A DNA stretch of 64,000 bases from Prevotella sp. P3-122 (GTDB lineage: Bacteria; Bacteroidota; Bacteroidia; Bacteroidales; Bacteroidaceae), in NCBI RefSeq assembly GCF_002251365.1, contig NZ_NPJH01000015.1, positions 21,909 through 85,908 on the forward strand, read 5' to 3'. Below are positions 19,524 through 28,773 of the stretch, piece after piece. Both the position numbers and the translations under genes were made by a program. The first letter of the stretch is position 1. Each line of letters begins with the position of its first letter. The notes under the pieces were generated by a model that worked only from the letters and a program-made list of their open reading frames with translations, was not told where the DNA came from and made no database searches.

Positions 19524-19581
19524 ATTGCTGTCCGATAAAACTTTTTTGAGCCGGGCAAAAAGAGTTTTATCGGACAGCAAT
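19524..19581. repeat. 58-bp element with 19-bp perfect inverted repeats
   Basis: ATTGCTGTCCGATAAAACT (19524-19542) and its exact reverse complement (19563-19581) flank a 20-base centre. It lies 35 bases beyond the end of the minus-strand 19616 gene. The sequence looks like paired IS or MITE termini, or a strong bidirectional hairpin. Confidence 0.8.
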
Positions 19582-19615
19582 ACAAAAAAAGCTTTTATCT
19601 GCCCCAAGTTACCAT

Positions 19616-22432
19616 TCAGAAAGTTGGTAGCATGACCTTTCCGTCGCTTGTTATTCCTTCCGCGTTTACCCTTACCCTGGTTTCCCTGCCGTTGTTGTAG
19701 ACGGTGACATTGAAATTGCCTTCGTCGTCGGGCATGACATTGGGGTTCCAGTAGAGCGTGCGGCGATAGTCTTCGCCCTGCTGCGGACGGGAGTTGGAGT
19801 AGTTGGGTGAATAGAAAGCCGCAGGGCGGGCAAATCCATCGAACAGATAGCGGCGGTCACGATATGTATATCTTGTACCATCGTCAGGCAGCAGCTCATA
19901 GACGAGCGTGACATCCTCAAGGTTCAGCGACTCTGTATGCCATGCGTCAGCATTTCGTGGCTCAAAGTCGGTATAGAACCTGAAGTTCTGGATACGGCGA
20001 AGATGGAGGTCACGGAAGACAGCCGCATTACTCCTGTTCTTGATATATGCCAGATGTGAGCTGAAGTTCTGGAAGAACACATACGAGCTGTCCAACAGCG
20101 CGCGTACGTTGTAGTCACGGTGACGGTTCATGTTGGCATACACCGTGAAGCATGCCACAGGAGGGAAAGTTCCCATGTTCGGCAGTCCCCATGACAGTCC
20201 TCTGTCTGTGGCTAAATTATAAAGATCGTATGCGTCTATCACCAAGGCCGGCTTACGGAAGTCTACCGCCCTGCGGCTACGTCGCTTGGCGTCAACCTTG
20301 ACTGTTGACAGCGTGTGGTCGCCATCGAGCTTGGAGCCATCAGCCATATCGATGCCATTATCAATCATCATGTTTCGCCATTCTGGCTGGTGAGTCTGAT
20401 ACCACGAATAAGGGTGCGGGAAAACAGGGAAGAACAAGTCTTGCTTGACATAGAAATCGGGATAAGCCTCCTCGTTGAGTCTGCCCTTGTCTTTGCCAGC
20501 CTCCATCGACTTCTTCAGCGAGTCCTTCTCGTTGTATGCCTTGACAAAAAGTGCGGCCTTGCCGTAGAATGGTGGCAGCTCGAAGACGAAGTGTCCGCCG
20601 TCAGTGGTCTTCTGCACAGCCCCGCAGGTGACTCCGTCCTTTACAAGCTCTGCCTCAACAAGCACTTCCTTTTTCAGGTTCCCATGGTTGACACCGAGAT
20701 AAGTCTGCTCTATCTGCAATGCGGCATCATCGTCCGCAATCGTAGTCTCAGCCTTGGCAGCATCGTCAACAGCCTTGGCATTGGTCTCGTCAACAGAGTT
20801 GTCGGTGCTTTGCCCCATCATATCTACTCCTCCCTCGGTCACGGCATCCTCGGCACGGCGTATGGCCTCGTCGGCAACACTCTCGTGGCTGTCGAGACTC
20901 TCAATGTCATTGATGTCAAGAATGTCCACTCCCAGCATCTTGTTTACCGTACCCTCGTAAGTAAGTGTATGCTCAGGCTTGTAGCGCAGCATGGGCACAC
21001 GCTCATAGCGTCTCCATCCCTGCACCATAAGCAGCAGGTCGAGGTCGTGCTTGCGCGAAGGCTCGGATGACGAGAAATAGTATGCCGGAGATGGGATGAA
21101 GCCTCTCAGGTCGGAGCAGAGCAACAGCTCGGTAAACATGTTGCCGTCATCATACGAAGTGTCATCCGTGCGCCTGTCACGTACAGACAATGCCAGAGGC
21201 ATGTGCGGCTGGGCACCTGTAACGCTGATATTGATAGGCTCGAACGGCATGTAGTCGAGTTTGTCAGAACTAACGCTGATATGCCGCACGGCATCGCCTT
21301 TATCGACAAAGAACAGTCTCGAAGCCAATATCCTGGCTTCAGAGTCGAGGAGTAGCAGCTCGTTGACACCCGACGAAAGGCTGTCGGCAGGAAGGGAGGC
21401 CCCGTTCTGCGATGTCCGTTCGAAATAGCTCAAGCGTCCACGGCATGTCACGGCTACGGCAGCAACCTGCACACCTGCGCTCTCCCATTTCACTTTCCCA
21501 TCATCATACTGCATTGCCACGCCCACTGGTTGCACCTTGGGCAGTTCAAACTTCCATGTCTTGCCTTTCCACTCGAAGGATGCGCTCTGTCCGGTTGGAA
21601 CAAAAGTCACGGTGCCACGTCCAAGATAGCCAGCCGTGAGCGGTGTGCCATCAGAGAGCTGTCCTTTAAGTGAGAGAGCCTGTCCGTCACGGTCAGAAAT
21701 CTCGAATGCCATACGGCATGCCTTTCCCTCCACCAGATTGCCACCCTCGGGATAGAAGCTCACTTGCAGGCTTGGTTTCTCCACGTAATCCATCTCCTGC
21801 TTTGGTCTTCCGTACATATACTTGCCGTCGTAGTCGCCCGCTGTTGTGGGCTTGCTGAACACGGGCAGCACCCGGGAATAGAGTCCTTCCCAATCACGGA
21901 AATAGTCCTTTGCCATCTGGTTGCTGTAGAACTTGTGCTTGTCATCGCGGGTGTAACTCTTCTGCGACACATTGAAATTAAGCATCCAGCGGGTATATGC
22001 CCTAATCTCGTAATAGCCGCTATACAGGCTGTCGGTCAGCACGAACTGCCCGCAAGTCATTCCCTTGGGACTGACTATCACACGCTGGCGCTCTACGAGA
22101 ACTCCGTCTGGTGACAGCAGTTCCACATAGAGCATCTTGCTCATGTCGGTAGGCCTGTGGTCGTCTGCCCTAAGCACAAACGCCTTGTACCACAGAGTGT
22201 CGCCGACAAAGTAGCATGTGTTGTCGGTCTGCACATACACCTTCTCCTGTATCTGCGCATTGTTTCTCATAGCTCTTTCCAAGTTGTCGAGGGCGTCAGC
22301 ACCTGCCGCGGACACATGCAGTACAAGCACAACCAAGGCAAGTATGGTCTTTCTCCATACACTATGTTTTGAGCTTGAGGGTAATCCTATGGATGAAATG
22401 ATAGGGTTATCGGGTAAAACATTGTTACTCAT
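19616..22432 (-). CDS. Large secreted MG2 (alpha-2-macroglobulin N-terminal)-like protein
   Basis: A 938-residue protein with an internal-type signal sequence (about 27-46, KTILALVVLVLHVSAAGA). After it comes EKVYVQTDNTCYFVGDTLWYKAFV (quoted across two strands of the domain), which is the characteristic opening of MG2-type beta-sandwich domains (EKVYxxTDxxxYxxGDTIWFKA). These are seen in Bacteroidota surface proteins related to the macroglobulin/TonB-associated families. A second sandwich follows (about 215-420). The middle (about 510-610) is an acidic, Asp/Ala-rich linker. The C-terminal third carries NPNVMPDDEGNFNVTVYNNG. No thioester motif is seen, so it is not a protease-trapping macroglobulin. 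Function unknown. An in-frame start closer to the signal peptide may exist, but the first ATG is kept. Confidence 0.75.
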   Translation of the reverse strand: MSNNVLPDNPIISSIGLPSSSKHSVWRKTILALVVLVLHVSAAGADALDNLERAMRNNAQIQEKVYVQTDNTCYFVGDTLWYKAFVLRADDHRPTDMSKMLYVELLSPDGVLVERQRVIVSPKGMTCGQFVLTDSLYSGYYEIRAYTRWMLNFNVSQKSYTRDDKHKFYSNQMAKDYFRDWEGLYSRVLPVFSKPTTAGDYDGKYMYGRPKQEMDYVEKPSLQVSFYPEGGNLVEGKACRMAFEISDRDGQALSLKGQLSDGTPLTAGYLGRGTVTFVPTGQSASFEWKGKTWKFELPKVQPVGVAMQYDDGKVKWESAGVQVAAVAVTCRGRLSYFERTSQNGASLPADSLSSGVNELLLLDSEARILASRLFFVDKGDAVRHISVSSDKLDYMPFEPINISVTGAQPHMPLALSVRDRRTDDTSYDDGNMFTELLLCSDLRGFIPSPAYYFSSSEPSRKHDLDLLLMVQGWRRYERVPMLRYKPEHTLTYEGTVNKMLGVDILDINDIESLDSHESVADEAIRRAEDAVTEGGVDMMGQSTDNSVDETNAKAVDDAAKAETTIADDDAALQIEQTYLGVNHGNLKKEVLVEAELVKDGVTCGAVQKTTDGGHFVFELPPFYGKAALFVKAYNEKDSLKKSMEAGKDKGRLNEEAYPDFYVKQDLFFPVFPHPYSWYQTHQPEWRNMMIDNGIDMADGSKLDGDHTLSTVKVDAKRRSRRAVDFRKPALVIDAYDLYNLATDRGLSWGLPNMGTFPPVACFTVYANMNRHRDYNVRALLDSSYVFFQNFSSHLAYIKNRSNAAVFRDLHLRRIQNFRFYTDFEPRNADAWHTESLNLEDVTLVYELLPDDGTRYTYRDRRYLFDGFARPAAFYSPNYSNSRPQQGEDYRRTLYWNPNVMPDDEGNFNVTVYNNGRETRVRVNAEGITSDGKVMLPTF

Positions 22433-22570
22433 ATCGATTTGTTATATTGTCGAGGTTTATGAAAATGTTGGTTGTCAAATAATTATGTGCAAATATAGTC
22501 ATTATGGCTGACTTACCAAAAAGATTTCATCCAAAATTCCTCAACACTAATATATTTTTAACTTATTAAA

Positions 22571-22783
22571 TAGGGTGTACAGTTTGATGTACAAAATGTA
22601 CCTTTCACTGTTGTCATCTATGCTTTTGTGCCTTCAGTGCGTCAATTACGTACATGCACAAAGCCCAGGGTGTCGCTACGCTCTACCCTGGGCTATGTAC
22701 TTTTGCGCTTACGGCGCAACAATTACGGACTTGAATTTCAGAATTAGGGTGCCCAATTCTTGCATATCAATTTGGGCACCCTA
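22571..22783. mobile_element. MITE-like dispersed repeat, copy A
   Basis: Starts TAGGGTGTACAGTTTGATGT and ends with a diverged inverted copy (...ATCAATTTGGGCACCCTA). Inside are a GC-rich hairpin (CCCAGGGTGTCGCTACG / ...TACCCTGGG) and a TTTTGCGCTTACGGCGC motif shared with copy B (47592-47865). The right end also forms a 14-bp stem with TTAGGGTGCCCAA at 22744-22756. It contains no transposase. It fills most of the 364-base gap between the 19616 and 22797 genes. Confidence 0.75.
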
Positions 22784-22796
22784 ATAAATAGATTCC

Positions 22797-25700
22797 TTAC
22801 TTCACAATCTGAATTTTGCGTGCAACAGTCTTTCCGTCCACAACAGCCTTTACGACATAGATGCCTGCCGAGAGACCATTTATGGCGACTGTATTGCCTG
22901 TTGCAGATGCTACCGTAGCACCATTTGCGGCAACAATGTCTACAGATGTCACGTTGTCGCCGGCTACTGTAACCTCATTGTCACCCTGGCGAACCTCCAG
23001 ACGCGCTATGGTGTTGTCGTCAATGCCAGCAGCACCAATGAAGAAGCGGTTGGTGGTACCCGACACGCTGGTTGGACTTACGTTGTAGTAAACATCCACG
23101 TTGATGGTGTGCTGTACGGCATCCTCTGCACCGAAGTCATAGCTGAACTCGGTAGCTGTAATCATGTCGCTGTTCTTCTTGGCACCATCAATTCTGACAT
23201 CGTAGCCAGCCACGTCAAGCGCCACACCTTCAGCATCCTCTATGTCGAGTCCCATCATCCAGTTGCCATAAACGGCTGCAGTGGAAATAGACTCCCATGA
23301 CTCTCCGTCGATAGAATACAGGTCAGAGTAGTATGTTACAGGAGAGTTAATGTCTACGGCGATGGCATTGGCATTAGGTGTCACATCGTAACAGTCGATG
23401 ACAAGACGGTAGTTGGACTTGTCGCTAATGGTGATTTCCTGGTCGAGAGGAACAACATTCCACTTTGCAATGGTGTAGTCGTCTACCGGAATCTCACAGA
23501 GCAGTTCGTTGTCCTTGTAGATATAGACAGTGAACATTGCATCACCCATGGGGTAGAACCTTACGGCCTTCACGCGGTAGCCATCGTAGCCCTTAAGCAT
23601 GGAGGGAGTATAGATTGCGCCTGCCATGAGACCGTAGTTGTTTGACTCTGGTCCTACGACGCCTTTAGATGACGGAATCTTTCCAGCGTATGTTACGGTG
23701 TTGGCATCCTTGTCAGTAGGCTGCTGCCAAGTGGCCTTGATAGCCGATGAGCCTTCTACAGCTACGCCCACATTCTCCACGGCAGGCAGAACGCTGCTGT
23801 TTGCCGCGATATCGAGAGTAGTCTGACGCTGTGGCGACTCCTTGCCATTGGCATAGACAGCACTGACGGCAAGAGTGTGCGAGCCATCAGCAACAGACTT
23901 AATGAGGCATGATGTCTCCGTAGCGGTAGCTGCCTGCTTGCCGTCAACAAAGACGTTGTAGTGGTCGACATTGTCGATGGAGGCATCGGCACCCTCTGCT
24001 GCAAGGTTTATATCAATGTTCCATGATGCCGAGTAGAGATAGCCTCCTGCAAGAGACATGCTGTTCAGGGAATAGAAGTCCGGCTCATAGGTGAGGCGCA
24101 GCAAGTCAGAGTATTCGTCTACCGACTTGCCGTAGCACATACCCGTGATGTTCTGCGAGGCGCTGCTTACCGATACCTCTACGGCAACAACCAGTTCGCC
24201 GTCAGGCACATTCTGCGGAGTGTCGAGCACTACAGTATTCTTCTGTCCGTAGTTGAGTTCCTGGGTGACGTTCTGCGAGTAGAACTTCACCAGTGCCCCA
24301 TCCTCGCTGTATGTATAGAGGTTGATCTTCCATGAAGCCTGCTTCGACATTGGGCAGAAGCCCACACTTCTAATCTTGAGGTTCTTGTATGCCGACATCT
24401 CAGCCTTGCTGAATCTGATGGCATTTTCGTATTCAAATCCCTCTACGTTCACTCCGAAGCCCTGAAGATTGTCAGTATTGGCATCGTAGTAGGTCTTTGT
24501 GGGGAAGTTGCTGTCGGGGCGCATCCACTGAGCCACTGCCGAGTTGTAGCCACGCTGCCTTGCGTAGAGTGCCACAGGCGATGATATGGCCTGCGGAGCA
24601 ACAGTTACCGACACCTGCTCGCTCTTGTCAGACTCCACGTCACCATACAGTGCCGTAACGGTATAGGTATACTGTCCGCTTTCAAGGTTGGTGTCAGCAT
24701 ACGACGGTTCGGTCAATGGCGCATCGTTGACTTTCACGCCATTGCGATAGAGATTATATCCCGTTACTCCATCGGCAGCGACATTTTTCTTCCAAGTCAC
24801 CAAAGCCGACATGATGCCCGAGAGTTGCTGAGCCTTTACAGCAACAGGAGAAAGGTTGGTGGCGTTCTCGTTGAACTTGATGATCATAGACCTCATAGAG
24901 ACAGCATAGTTGCCTTCCTCATCCTTGGAGTCGTCATAATAGATAATTCCCAGTATGTCATCGTCCGGTGATATACACTGTACCCTGAAGAGCTGGTAGC
25001 GCGCATCATCGGCCACCTCCTCTTCGCCTGTTCCAAGGAGGACTCCGAGCGTGGAAAGGTCAATACCCTTGGCTGCAAGATACTCGTCAACATACTGTGC
25101 CTTGCCATCCTGGTAGATATATCCCATCTGGTCCTCAAAGCCAACCACTGTACCCTTGTTGCTGATGTCGAGGACATCCAGTCCCGCCTCTGGTCTTATC
25201 GTTGGCAGTTTAGAGCTGGTTTTGGTAGCGATGTCGTAGACGGCATATAGCTGCGGTACCTCACCGTCATCCCATCCGCCCCAGTAGAGTATCTTGGTGC
25301 CATCGGGCGAGAACGAGCGTCCCGAGCTCCAAGGCGACTGATAGTCGGAGAGCAGGTTGGTGTTGCCCTCGGCATCCCAGTAGCATGCTGTACGGTTGTA
25401 CTGCTGTACCCATCCCGTTGCCGACTGTCCGTCGGGAGATATACCATAGGGAATAGCGTGGCGCGTATTGTCAAGTGTCCTGTAGAGCTTGCCGTCCTTC
25501 CAGATATAGCCTGCGAAGATGCCGTTTGTCACTACCACACCGGCAATGTACTGTCCATCGGGTGTTACAGCGTATGCCATACCGCTCTCAAGAGTGCCGG
25601 CAGGCAACTCAAGGGCATACCATGAGCCATCCTTATAGTAGCCTGGCATCTGGAAGTCAGCCCCATTGGCATTATAGGTGTTGTCGGTGTACATACCGAC

Positions 25701-25970
25701 AACGACACCATCGTTTGTGATAGCGAAAGCCTCGGATGTGGCAGTAGTGCTGAGCATCTCTACCTCATCGCTCTCAAGGTTCCAGCGGAAGCCATAGTTG
25801 ACATACGAATAGTCATTGAAGCAACCGCATGCCCACTTGCCGTTGGGCGAGATGTCCAGGATTTGGAAATCCGCCGGTGACTTCAATATCACTGGCTTGG
25901 CAGCAGAGCTCTGCGCCCACGCTGCCACGCTTGTAAAAAGCATGGCAGCAAAAAACAGAATAGATTTCAT
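22797..25970 (-). CDS. Large secreted propeller/FN3 protein with T9SS-type C-terminal tail
   Basis: 1,057 residues with a signal peptide (MKSILFFAAMLFTSVAAWAQ). The N-terminal ~360 residues hold repeated ISPNGKWACG / VTPDGQYIAGV / ISPDGQSATGW / FSPDGTKILYW blades, so a beta-propeller is likely. FN3-like domains follow (about 380-460, 690-740). Two similar jelly-roll-like modules (about 480-680 and 760-940) carry YKNLKIRSVGFCPM and YDGYRVKAVRFYPM. The last ~75 residues end in GLSAGIYVVKAVVDGKTVARKIQIVK (written in parts), typical of the type A T9SS sorting tail. It is probably displayed on or released from the cell surface. Its start lies 47 bases after the stop of the 26018 gene, so the two are likely co-transcribed. 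Confidence 0.8.
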   Translation of the reverse strand: MKSILFFAAMLFTSVAAWAQSSAAKPVILKSPADFQILDISPNGKWACGCFNDYSYVNYGFRWNLESDEVEMLSTTATSEAFAITNDGVVVGMYTDNTYNANGADFQMPGYYKDGSWYALELPAGTLESGMAYAVTPDGQYIAGVVVTNGIFAGYIWKDGKLYRTLDNTRHAIPYGISPDGQSATGWVQQYNRTACYWDAEGNTNLLSDYQSPWSSGRSFSPDGTKILYWGGWDDGEVPQLYAVYDIATKTSSKLPTIRPEAGLDVLDISNKGTVVGFEDQMGYIYQDGKAQYVDEYLAAKGIDLSTLGVLLGTGEEEVADDARYQLFRVQCISPDDDILGIIYYDDSKDEEGNYAVSMRSMIIKFNENATNLSPVAVKAQQLSGIMSALVTWKKNVAADGVTGYNLYRNGVKVNDAPLTEPSYADTNLESGQYTYTVTALYGDVESDKSEQVSVTVAPQAISSPVALYARQRGYNSAVAQWMRPDSNFPTKTYYDANTDNLQGFGVNVEGFEYENAIRFSKAEMSAYKNLKIRSVGFCPMSKQASWKINLYTYSEDGALVKFYSQNVTQELNYGQKNTVVLDTPQNVPDGELVVAVEVSVSSASQNITGMCYGKSVDEYSDLLRLTYEPDFYSLNSMSLAGGYLYSASWNIDINLAAEGADASIDNVDHYNVFVDGKQAATATETSCLIKSVADGSHTLAVSAVYANGKESPQRQTTLDIAANSSVLPAVENVGVAVEGSSAIKATWQQPTDKDANTVTYAGKIPSSKGVVGPESNNYGLMAGAIYTPSMLKGYDGYRVKAVRFYPMGDAMFTVYIYKDNELLCEIPVDDYTIAKWNVVPLDQEITISDKSNYRLVIDCYDVTPNANAIAVDINSPVTYYSDLYSIDGESWESISTAAVYGNWMMGLDIEDAEGVALDVAGYDVRIDGAKKNSDMITATEFSYDFGAEDAVQHTINVDVYYNVSPTSVSGTTNRFFIGAAGIDDNTIARLEVRQGDNEVTVAGDNVTSVDIVAANGATVASATGNTVAINGLSAGIYVVKAVVDGKTVARKIQIVK

Positions 25971-26017
25971 TACAGAATAGTTTTACTTATTTCACATTAG
26001 TGCAATATAGCTCTTGT

Positions 26018-28576
26018 TTATTTCAGGCTGTACTTGTATGCGGCAATCTTGCCGTTACTCTCCACGCTTATGACGTAGGTACCGGCAGGCAGGGCATCAA
26101 GCTCCAGGGCATCGGTGTTGTCCTTTCTTGCGACAAGCTGTCCGTTGGCTGAGAATACAGACACGTTGGCAGCAGAACTGAGTGTGATTGAGCGGCCATT
26201 GACCGTAAGAGCCACGTCGCCATCAATTGTAAGATTGTCAACGCCTGCCGCTATGGCTGCATCGACATTAGTCATCGTCACAGTGATGGTATCAGAGATA
26301 GCCTTGCCATATTTGTAGCGTGTTACTACGAAGAAGTCTGTTGATTGCTTCCACACGTTGGAAGGGAGCTCACTTACCTGCGGATCAGACGTTATGCTGT
26401 CTGCCATCTGGTATGAGTCGAGATAAAGACCATTGCTGATGAAGCCGAGTTCCTCTGGATATGAGGGGTTGGTCCAGCCGACAACAGCATATTTGTCTAC
26501 GGTAGAGGTGAAGCCACTGCCTACGACAACCTTATATCCGCTGGCCAAGCGCAGGTCGCTGACGGCCGGAAGCTCAGTGTTCATGTCAAGGGTGACGATG
26601 TCGGAGATATAGTAGCCATTCCATACCATGGCCTCTTCATCGAAGTCGCTGCCACTGCCGAATATAGGCTGCACGAAATACTCGTGTGTGCCATTGACAA
26701 CATTCTTGTCCTGATAATGGCATTCATAAGTGTCGAAGTCAAGAATATCCTGAACGTCACAAGTGTCGATAGCGATACCGTCACGATAGATTACAAACTT
26801 ACAGGCCATAGAGTATGCAAGCTCAGGAATAGAGAACGAGAGGTTGGCCGTGTTGATTTCTACGGGGTCCAGTTCTGCCCTGATATCCATGCGGGTCATA
26901 TTGTCCATGCCGTTGAAGTCGGAGTATGTACACAGAGTAGGACGACCGCTGAGCGACCATTTTCCTTCATAATAAGTAGAGTCAGTGCTCATCACCTGGT
27001 TCTCGTCACCATTGAGGAGCCAGTAGGAAGTCTTGAGATATGGTTCTGGCTCGTTATTGGAATTATACATTGTTTTCAAGTATTCTACAAGCCTTGTGCC
27101 TTCGTAAGTCCATTCCTCTACCTGCTTGTATTTAGGAACATTGCCTGATACAAAGTGAGCCTCAGAAACTTTGTTGCCATTGTCGTCGTACTCAATAGTA
27201 GCATTGAACGTGTCGGATTCCCATACTCCTTTCGAAACATAGGAGAGAGGCTTGCCCGGGGCAAGATACTCACCGTATGTAACTGTAACACCCAGCTTGT
27301 CAGAAGAGCTGTAGTACTTTTCCGTTTTGGCAATTGTGCCATCCTCGTTGTAGAAATACTTTGTATAATAGGTTGAGGTGCTGTCCTGGATAAGCTGCCC
27401 GGCCTCGTTGTACTTATAGTCAACCTCATTAAAGGTCTTCTTCCATGCCATATCGCCAAGGTCATAGACACCCCACTGGTATTCAGTAGTATGGGCAATG
27501 TTGCCATTCTGGTCGAAACGGTTCTTGGTGTAATACATTATCTCATAGTCCATAGCGGCATTGGTAGTACCGTATGTTCTACCATAGTTAGCGGTGCGGC
27601 TTACGTTGCCGTCGTAGTTGTAGAAGTAATAGGTCTTCTTCATGTCCACATCGTTCGATACATAGCCCATGGCGTCACCATACTGTGTCTTGCAGACAAG
27701 GAAGCGGGTGTTTTTCTCCTCCTTCTCCGGAGCCTCGGTAGCCTCGCCGTCGGCAGAAGACTTGGTTGCGGTGAGGCCGGCAACAACCTTGGCGAGAGAA
27801 CCCTTGTTGACAATGGTCTTGGTGTCGAGGTCTATTTCCATAACGACACTGCCTACAACATAATAGATCTTGTTGCCCTCGGCGGAGAACACTACGCTGC
27901 ACTGTGAGCCGAAGCCGCATGACACCTCCTCGTTGGAAAGCGTCTGGCTTAGGCCAAACATGCTGTCGAACTCATAAACATTAGGACAAGACTTGGTGCC
28001 GTGAACCTCGTTCTCGAAAAGATAGATTTTTCCATTGGCATCACAGGCAATGGCACAGAACTTGTGGCTGTAGCGGGTCACCTCAGTAAGAGTTCCGTTT
28101 GTCTGGTCAATGCTGTAGAGAACAGTCTCGTAGCCACCTTCGTCGAGCAGTACGTTCTCAATACCATAGAGTACACCGGTAGCAGCATTGTAGGCCATAC
28201 CGCAAAGCGAGTAGCCCGGATTGCCGTAGGCATAGGAGTAGTTGTTTACGTATACAACATTGCCTGTGGTGAAATTGACAGTTGCAAATGCCACTACATC
28301 ATCATAAGTCTCCTCATCATAATATGTAACAAACGCAAAATACTTGTCACCAACAGATGCCGCACATTTAACACCATCGACACCTGTAAGGTCGAGATCG
28401 GTAGTTATTGCCAGCTTTTCGTCAGCATTTACAGCATCAATATCGAAAGAGGTTGTCTTACCGCCAAAAGACGATGACGGTACAATACCGTAGACAACGT
28501 TCTCCGCAAATGCTGACACGGATGAAGCGATGGCCATTACAAGGGGCAACATCGCTTTAAGTAGAAAATGTCTCAT
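26018..28576 (-). CDS. Secreted T9SS-type protein with YD-like repeats
   Basis: 852 residues. A signal peptide (about 1-24, ending SAFAEN) is followed by a region of about 250 residues with regularly spaced GKIYL/GNKIYYV strands (propeller-like). Residues about 290-500 contain YNEAGQLIQD, YNEDGTIAKTEKYY, YDDNGNKVSEAHF units, resembling the YD/RHS-type strand repeats found in Bacteroidota secreted proteins. FN3-like segments precede a C-terminal tail (ALPAGTYVISVESNGKIAAYKYSLK, in parts) of T9SS type. No catalytic motif is visible. A -7 element TAACTTTG lies upstream near 28635. It is the first gene of a two-gene transcript with the 22797 gene. Confidence 0.75.
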   Translation of the reverse strand: MRHFLLKAMLPLVMAIASSVSAFAENVVYGIVPSSSFGGKTTSFDIDAVNADEKLAITTDLDLTGVDGVKCAASVGDKYFAFVTYYDEETYDDVVAFATVNFTTGNVVYVNNYSYAYGNPGYSLCGMAYNAATGVLYGIENVLLDEGGYETVLYSIDQTNGTLTEVTRYSHKFCAIACDANGKIYLFENEVHGTKSCPNVYEFDSMFGLSQTLSNEEVSCGFGSQCSVVFSAEGNKIYYVVGSVVMEIDLDTKTIVNKGSLAKVVAGLTATKSSADGEATEAPEKEEKNTRFLVCKTQYGDAMGYVSNDVDMKKTYYFYNYDGNVSRTANYGRTYGTTNAAMDYEIMYYTKNRFDQNGNIAHTTEYQWGVYDLGDMAWKKTFNEVDYKYNEAGQLIQDSTSTYYTKYFYNEDGTIAKTEKYYSSSDKLGVTVTYGEYLAPGKPLSYVSKGVWESDTFNATIEYDDNGNKVSEAHFVSGNVPKYKQVEEWTYEGTRLVEYLKTMYNSNNEPEPYLKTSYWLLNGDENQVMSTDSTYYEGKWSLSGRPTLCTYSDFNGMDNMTRMDIRAELDPVEINTANLSFSIPELAYSMACKFVIYRDGIAIDTCDVQDILDFDTYECHYQDKNVVNGTHEYFVQPIFGSGSDFDEEAMVWNGYYISDIVTLDMNTELPAVSDLRLASGYKVVVGSGFTSTVDKYAVVGWTNPSYPEELGFISNGLYLDSYQMADSITSDPQVSELPSNVWKQSTDFFVVTRYKYGKAISDTITVTMTNVDAAIAAGVDNLTIDGDVALTVNGRSITLSSAANVSVFSANGQLVARKDNTDALELDALPAGTYVISVESNGKIAAYKYSLK

Positions 28577-28773
28577 TCCAAAATATGTTTAAAATATGAA
28601 TAAAAATAATAGTTGAATAGTAAAAATCGTGTGCAAAGTTACTAATTATTACTGAAATGCAACTATAAATTTGCATAAATTTCTGATTAAACTTGCCGTA
28701 TTGGACAAAAATAAGTACTTTTGCAAACTATTTGTTTTCAATCACATAACTAACATCTAATTATAAATAAGGA

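Noticed and set aside
22575..22784. Open frame inside repeat copy A (69 codons)
   Set aside because: It coincides with the repeat, and the same 'peptide' pattern arises in copies B and C from the shared non-coding sequence; there is no consistent start.
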